Assembly (NCBI GenBank): GCA_024281135.1
Contig: JAMXLG010000104.1
Location: 1 to 9,961 of the forward strand
Reading direction: 5' to 3'
Source: Vulcanimicrobiia bacterium
GTDB lineage: Bacteria; Eremiobacterota; Eremiobacteria; Baltobacterales; Baltobacteraceae
Length of the DNA: 9,961 nt
A program made the position numbers and the translations under genes. Positions 7,128 through 9,961 of the stretch are shown one piece after another; within the stretch, counting starts at the first letter, position 1, and every line of letters starts with the position of its first letter. The notes under the pieces were generated by a model, which was not told the DNA's origin, made no database searches, and saw only the letters and a program-made list of their open reading frames with translations.

Positions 7128-7364
7128 TCATGATTTCGGTCCGATGTCACGCTCCCCCAATTTAGCCAGGTTACTTACGACGACGATTGCGATGATCGTG
7201 ATGATGATCGCATAGATGAATTCGGCCCAAACACCGCTACCCGGTTTGAGAAACAACGCAATAAAATCGGAGATGAATTTGTTCCACGCGCCCGCCGCAA
7301 TGAGGCCGAAGGCGACGGTTGCGAGGGAGATCATGGTACCAAGATACGTCGGCTTGACTTCCAT
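7128..7364 (-). CDS. Small two-helix membrane protein, DUF5654-like
   Basis: Encodes 78 residues. Two hydrophobic helices are visible: about 8-28 (LGTMISLATVAFGLIAAGAW) and about 45-66 (VWAEFIYAIIITIIAIVVVS), with a short loop and a charged C-terminal tail (KLGERDIGPKS). The AFGLIAAxAWN motif in the first helix and FIYAIIITIIAI in the second recall the DUF5654 family of small membrane proteins with unknown function. The start is well supported by a strong Shine-Dalgarno (GAGGAGGAG) 7 bases upstream of ATG 7364. It has no close partner: the rpsJ terminator lies 115 bases upstream and the tautomerase-tetR promoter follows immediately downstream. The existence of the gene is well supported; the family name is from memory of the pattern. 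Confidence 0.75.
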   Translation of the reverse strand: MEVKPTYLGTMISLATVAFGLIAAGAWNKFISDFIALFLKPGSGVWAEFIYAIIITIIAIVVVSNLAKLGERDIGPKS

Positions 7365-7446
7365 TTAGCAGCTCCTCCTCGATGGAGGCGACGTTAAACA
7401 CAAGAGCCCGCAGATCATTTGACAAAGCGACACCCGGAAAGGGCTC

Positions 7447-7464
7447 GTCACGTTGAAGCGTGAC
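7447..7464 (-). other. Short hairpin in the leader region of the DUF5654-like gene
   Basis: GTCACG and CGTGAC form a 6-bp inverted repeat around six bases. A second pair, GAGCCC (7404-7409) and GGGCTC (7441-7446), lies next to it. Both sit between the rpsJ terminator and the small membrane protein gene. They could fold in a leader RNA or serve as a protein site, or be chance; I see no convincing promoter here. Confidence 0.25.
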
Positions 7465-7478
7465 CCATGCGACAGCAG

Positions 7479-7511
7479 AAAAAAAAGCCCGGAACATTTG
7501 TTCCGGGCTTT
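7479..7511 (-). terminator. Rho-independent terminator closing the fusA-tuf-rpsJ operon
   Basis: A perfect 12-bp stem (7484-7495 with 7500-7511, core GCCCGGAAC) closes a four-base loop. On the minus strand it is followed by a run of eight T (7486-7479), partly within the stem. It begins 20 bases after the rpsJ stop, so it ends the ribosomal operon there. Confidence 0.95.
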
Positions 7512-7531
7512 CTGTCAACGATTGGTATTCG

Positions 7532-7840
7532 TTAGGCCTTGAGTTCGATGTCGACGCCGGCCGGGAGATCGAGATGCATGAGGGCATCCATCGTCTTCGG
7601 CGACGCCTGGAGGATATCGATGAGACGCTTGTGCGTGCGCATCTCGAAGTGCTCGCGCGACTTCTTATCGTTGTTGGTCGAACGCTGCACGCAGAACCGG
7701 TTGATCTCGGTGGGCAGCGGAACGGGACCGCTTACAAACGCACCCGTGCGCTTCGCCGTCTCGACGATACGCTCGGCGCTTTGGTCCAGCACCTTGTGAT
7801 CAAACGCTTTTAAGCGAATGCGAATCTTTTGCTTAGCCAT
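7532..7840 (-). CDS. rpsJ: 30S ribosomal protein S10 (NusE)
   Basis: Encodes 102 residues, the standard S10 length. S10 belongs to the 30S head and, as NusE, also joins transcription antitermination complexes with NusB. The sequence is recognisable throughout: [30 protein letters not shown] at the N-terminus, GPVPLPTE, the long-loop region, and [19 protein letters not shown], followed by the C-terminal [11 protein letters not shown]. The stretch before DKKSRE reads RSTNN where many homologues have RSPHV, a small local difference. The ATG at 7840 is preceded by AGGATAGAGAGAG. It follows tuf by 114 bases and is the last gene of the unit, closed by a strong terminator; no rplC or rplD follows, as would be expected if it headed a standard S10 operon. 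Confidence 0.98.
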   Translation of the reverse strand: MAKQKIRIRLKAFDHKVLDQSAERIVETAKRTGAFVSGPVPLPTEINRFCVQRSTNNDKKSREHFEMRTHKRLIDILQASPKTMDALMHLDLPAGVDIELKA

Positions 7841-7887
7841 CTCTCTCTATCCTAAATTTTCAAAGAACGAACTCAAGGATATGTGGA

Positions 7888-7904
7888 TTTGCGCTGCGCG
7901 CAAA
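7888..7904 (-). other. Hairpin in the tuf-rpsJ spacer, proximal to rpsJ
   Basis: TTTGCGC and GCGCAAA form a perfect 7-bp stem around a three-base loop. No U-tract follows on the transcribed strand, so it is not an intrinsic terminator. It may be a regulatory or processing structure ahead of rpsJ. Confidence 0.45.
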
Positions 7905-7917
7905 ACCCGACAGTCGA

Positions 7918-7941
7918 GGGGCAGTCTATCACGACTGCCCC
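7918..7941 (-). other. Hairpin just downstream of tuf
   Basis: GGGGCAGTC and GACTGCCCC form a perfect 9-bp stem around a six-base loop, beginning 13 bases past the tuf stop. No T-run follows directly on the minus strand (a TTTT comes about 13 bases later), so read-through to rpsJ is expected. It could act as a partial terminator, a stabiliser of the 3' end of tuf mRNA, or a processing site. Confidence 0.55.
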
Positions 7942-7954
7942 ATCGTTGTCTATG

Positions 7955-9154
<1,200 letters not shown>

Positions 9155-9183
9155 TTTAGTTTATGTTTTCCTCGTCTAATTAT

Positions 9184-9204
9184 CCGTCGATGAAATCTCG
9201 ACGG
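9184..9204 (-). other. Hairpin in the fusA-tuf spacer, near tuf
   Basis: CCGTCGA and TCGACGG form a perfect 7-bp stem around seven bases, 29 bases before the tuf start. No T-run follows. It lies just upstream of the tuf ribosome site, so it could affect tuf expression. Confidence 0.45.
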
Positions 9205-9250
9205 CGTAGCCTGTGTTGTTTGAATAACTCAGCTCTTGCCGCCGAGTGAT

Positions 9251-9275
9251 GGGTTTACGCTGAACGCGCAAACCC
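9251..9275 (-). other. Hairpin just downstream of fusA
   Basis: GGGTTT pairs with AAACCC and, after one A-C mismatch, CGC pairs with GCG around a five-base loop, giving a 10-position stem with one mismatch. It starts 6 bases after the fusA stop and has no U-tract, so it is more likely a processing or stability element than a terminator. Confidence 0.45.
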
Positions 9276-9281
9276 GCGTTG

Positions 9282-9961
9282 TTAAGCTGGTGCGCCTTTT
9301 TTGCCGGTCGATTTGGCGATGATTTCCTCTTCGACCATCTTCGGAGCTTTCTCGTAATGAGAGAACTCCATCGTGTACGTCGCGCGACCTTGCGTCATCG
9401 AACGCATGTCGGTTGCGTACCCGAACATTTCCGAGAGCGGAACGTGCGCCATGATGACTTGCGCGCCGCCCGGAGCTTCTTCCGTCGATTGAATCAAACC
9501 GCGACGGCGATTCAAGTCGCCGTTGATTGCGCCGAGGTAATCCTTCGGCGTCGTCACTTCGACTTTCATGATGGGCTCGAGCAGAATCGGGCCCGCGGAG
9601 CGATTAGCTTCCTTCCAGCCGATCGACGCCGCGATCTTAAAGGCCATTTCCGACGAATCGACATCGTGGTAAGACCCGTCGAACGCGGTCACTTTGAAAT
9701 CGAGAACCGGGAATCCGGCGAGCACGCCGCTTTGCGCAGATTCCTCGATGCCCTGCTGAACGGCCTTTGCGTATTCCTTAGGAACCGCACCACCGACGAT
9801 CTTCCATTCGAATTGGAAGCCGGAGCCGGGTTCAAGCGGTTCAACGCGCAGCCAGATGTCGCCGTATTGACCCTTACCGCCGGACTGCCGGACGTGCTTG
9901 CCCTGCTTTTCAACGGTCTTGGTGATCGCTTCTTTGTACGCGACCTGCGGCTTACCAACAT
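9282..9961 (-). CDS. fusA: Elongation factor G, C-terminal part (5' end outside window)
   Basis: The frame is open from the right edge to the TAA at 9282-9284, about 225 residues, roughly the last third of EF-G. EF-G is the GTPase that drives translocation of tRNA and mRNA on the ribosome. The visible part begins [12 protein letters not shown] and runs through [10 protein letters not shown] and GGAVPKEY of domain IV, the domain IV tip [14 protein letters not shown] (His of the tip loop kept), then [10 protein letters not shown] and RRRGLIQ, and the domain V signature [20 protein letters not shown] followed by [12 protein letters not shown]. The GTPase domain lies outside the window. It precedes tuf in the same direction, as in a canonical str operon; rpsL and rpsG would be expected further right. 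Confidence 0.98.
   Translation of the reverse strand, partial: VGKPQVAYKEAITKTVEKQGKHVRQSGGKGQYGDIWLRVEPLEPGSGFQFEWKIVGGAVPKEYAKAVQQGIEESAQSGVLAGFPVLDFKVTAFDGSYHDVDSSEMAFKIAASIGWKEANRSAGPILLEPIMKVEVTTPKDYLGAINGDLNRRRGLIQSTEEAPGGAQVIMAHVPLSEMFGYATDMRSMTQGRATYTMEFSHYEKAPKMVEEEIIAKSTGKKGAPA

Noticed and set aside
7846..7877. TTGAGT / TAGGAT promoter-like pair just ahead of rpsJ
   Set aside because: It would place the transcription start at or next to the ATG, beyond the ribosome site; a leaderless rpsJ transcript is unlikely when tuf read-through is available.

Overview
The window is a gene-dense stretch of a bacterial chromosome, moderately GC-rich, with short intergenic gaps and no sign of an insertion sequence, phage, CRISPR array, tRNA or rRNA. 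The translation genes at the right end (fusA, tuf, rpsJ) are ordinary bacterial sequences. rpsJ directly follows tuf and is then cut off by a strong terminator instead of leading into rplC/rplD. That layout is known from Cyanobacteria. Together with a glycine-rich lipoprotein carrying an NHL-like propeller, it makes me suspect an uncultured Terrabacteria-type lineage such as Eremiobacterota (WPS-2). This placement is inference only.

Left region (1-3338, all minus strand). Reading in the direction of transcription there is a class I SAM-dependent methyltransferase, a small SRPBCC (START-like) protein, a glutaryl-CoA dehydrogenase-type flavoenzyme, and an HtrA/S1C-type protein with a PDZ domain that runs off the left edge. 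Gaps are 30, 4 and 80 bases, so they form a probable operon. The HtrA-like protein lacks the catalytic His and has Cys in place of the catalytic Ser, so it looks like a pseudoprotease.

Middle region (3373-6073, plus strand). A YfeX-like DyP peroxidase is transcribed divergently from the methyltransferase. It is followed by a predicted lipoprotein with five visible NHL-like propeller repeats. The lipoprotein reading frame is broken by a single -1 shift close to its N-terminus, beside a run of four T. A strong intrinsic terminator follows.

Right-middle region (6089-7364, minus strand). A tautomerase with an N-terminal proline and a TetR-family regulator form a two-gene, translationally coupled operon. 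Its promoter overlaps a 14-bp inverted repeat that is a good candidate for the TetR operator, suggesting autoregulation. Upstream lies a small two-helix membrane protein (DUF5654-like).

Right region (7479-9961, minus strand). The 3' part of fusA, a complete tuf and a complete rpsJ form the end of a str operon. Perfect hairpins without U-tracts occupy the spacers, and a textbook terminator closes the unit after rpsJ. Most of the window is ordinary. The points worth a second look are the catalytically dead HtrA-like protein, the frameshifted lipoprotein, the tautomerase/TetR promoter-operator and the str-operon layout.
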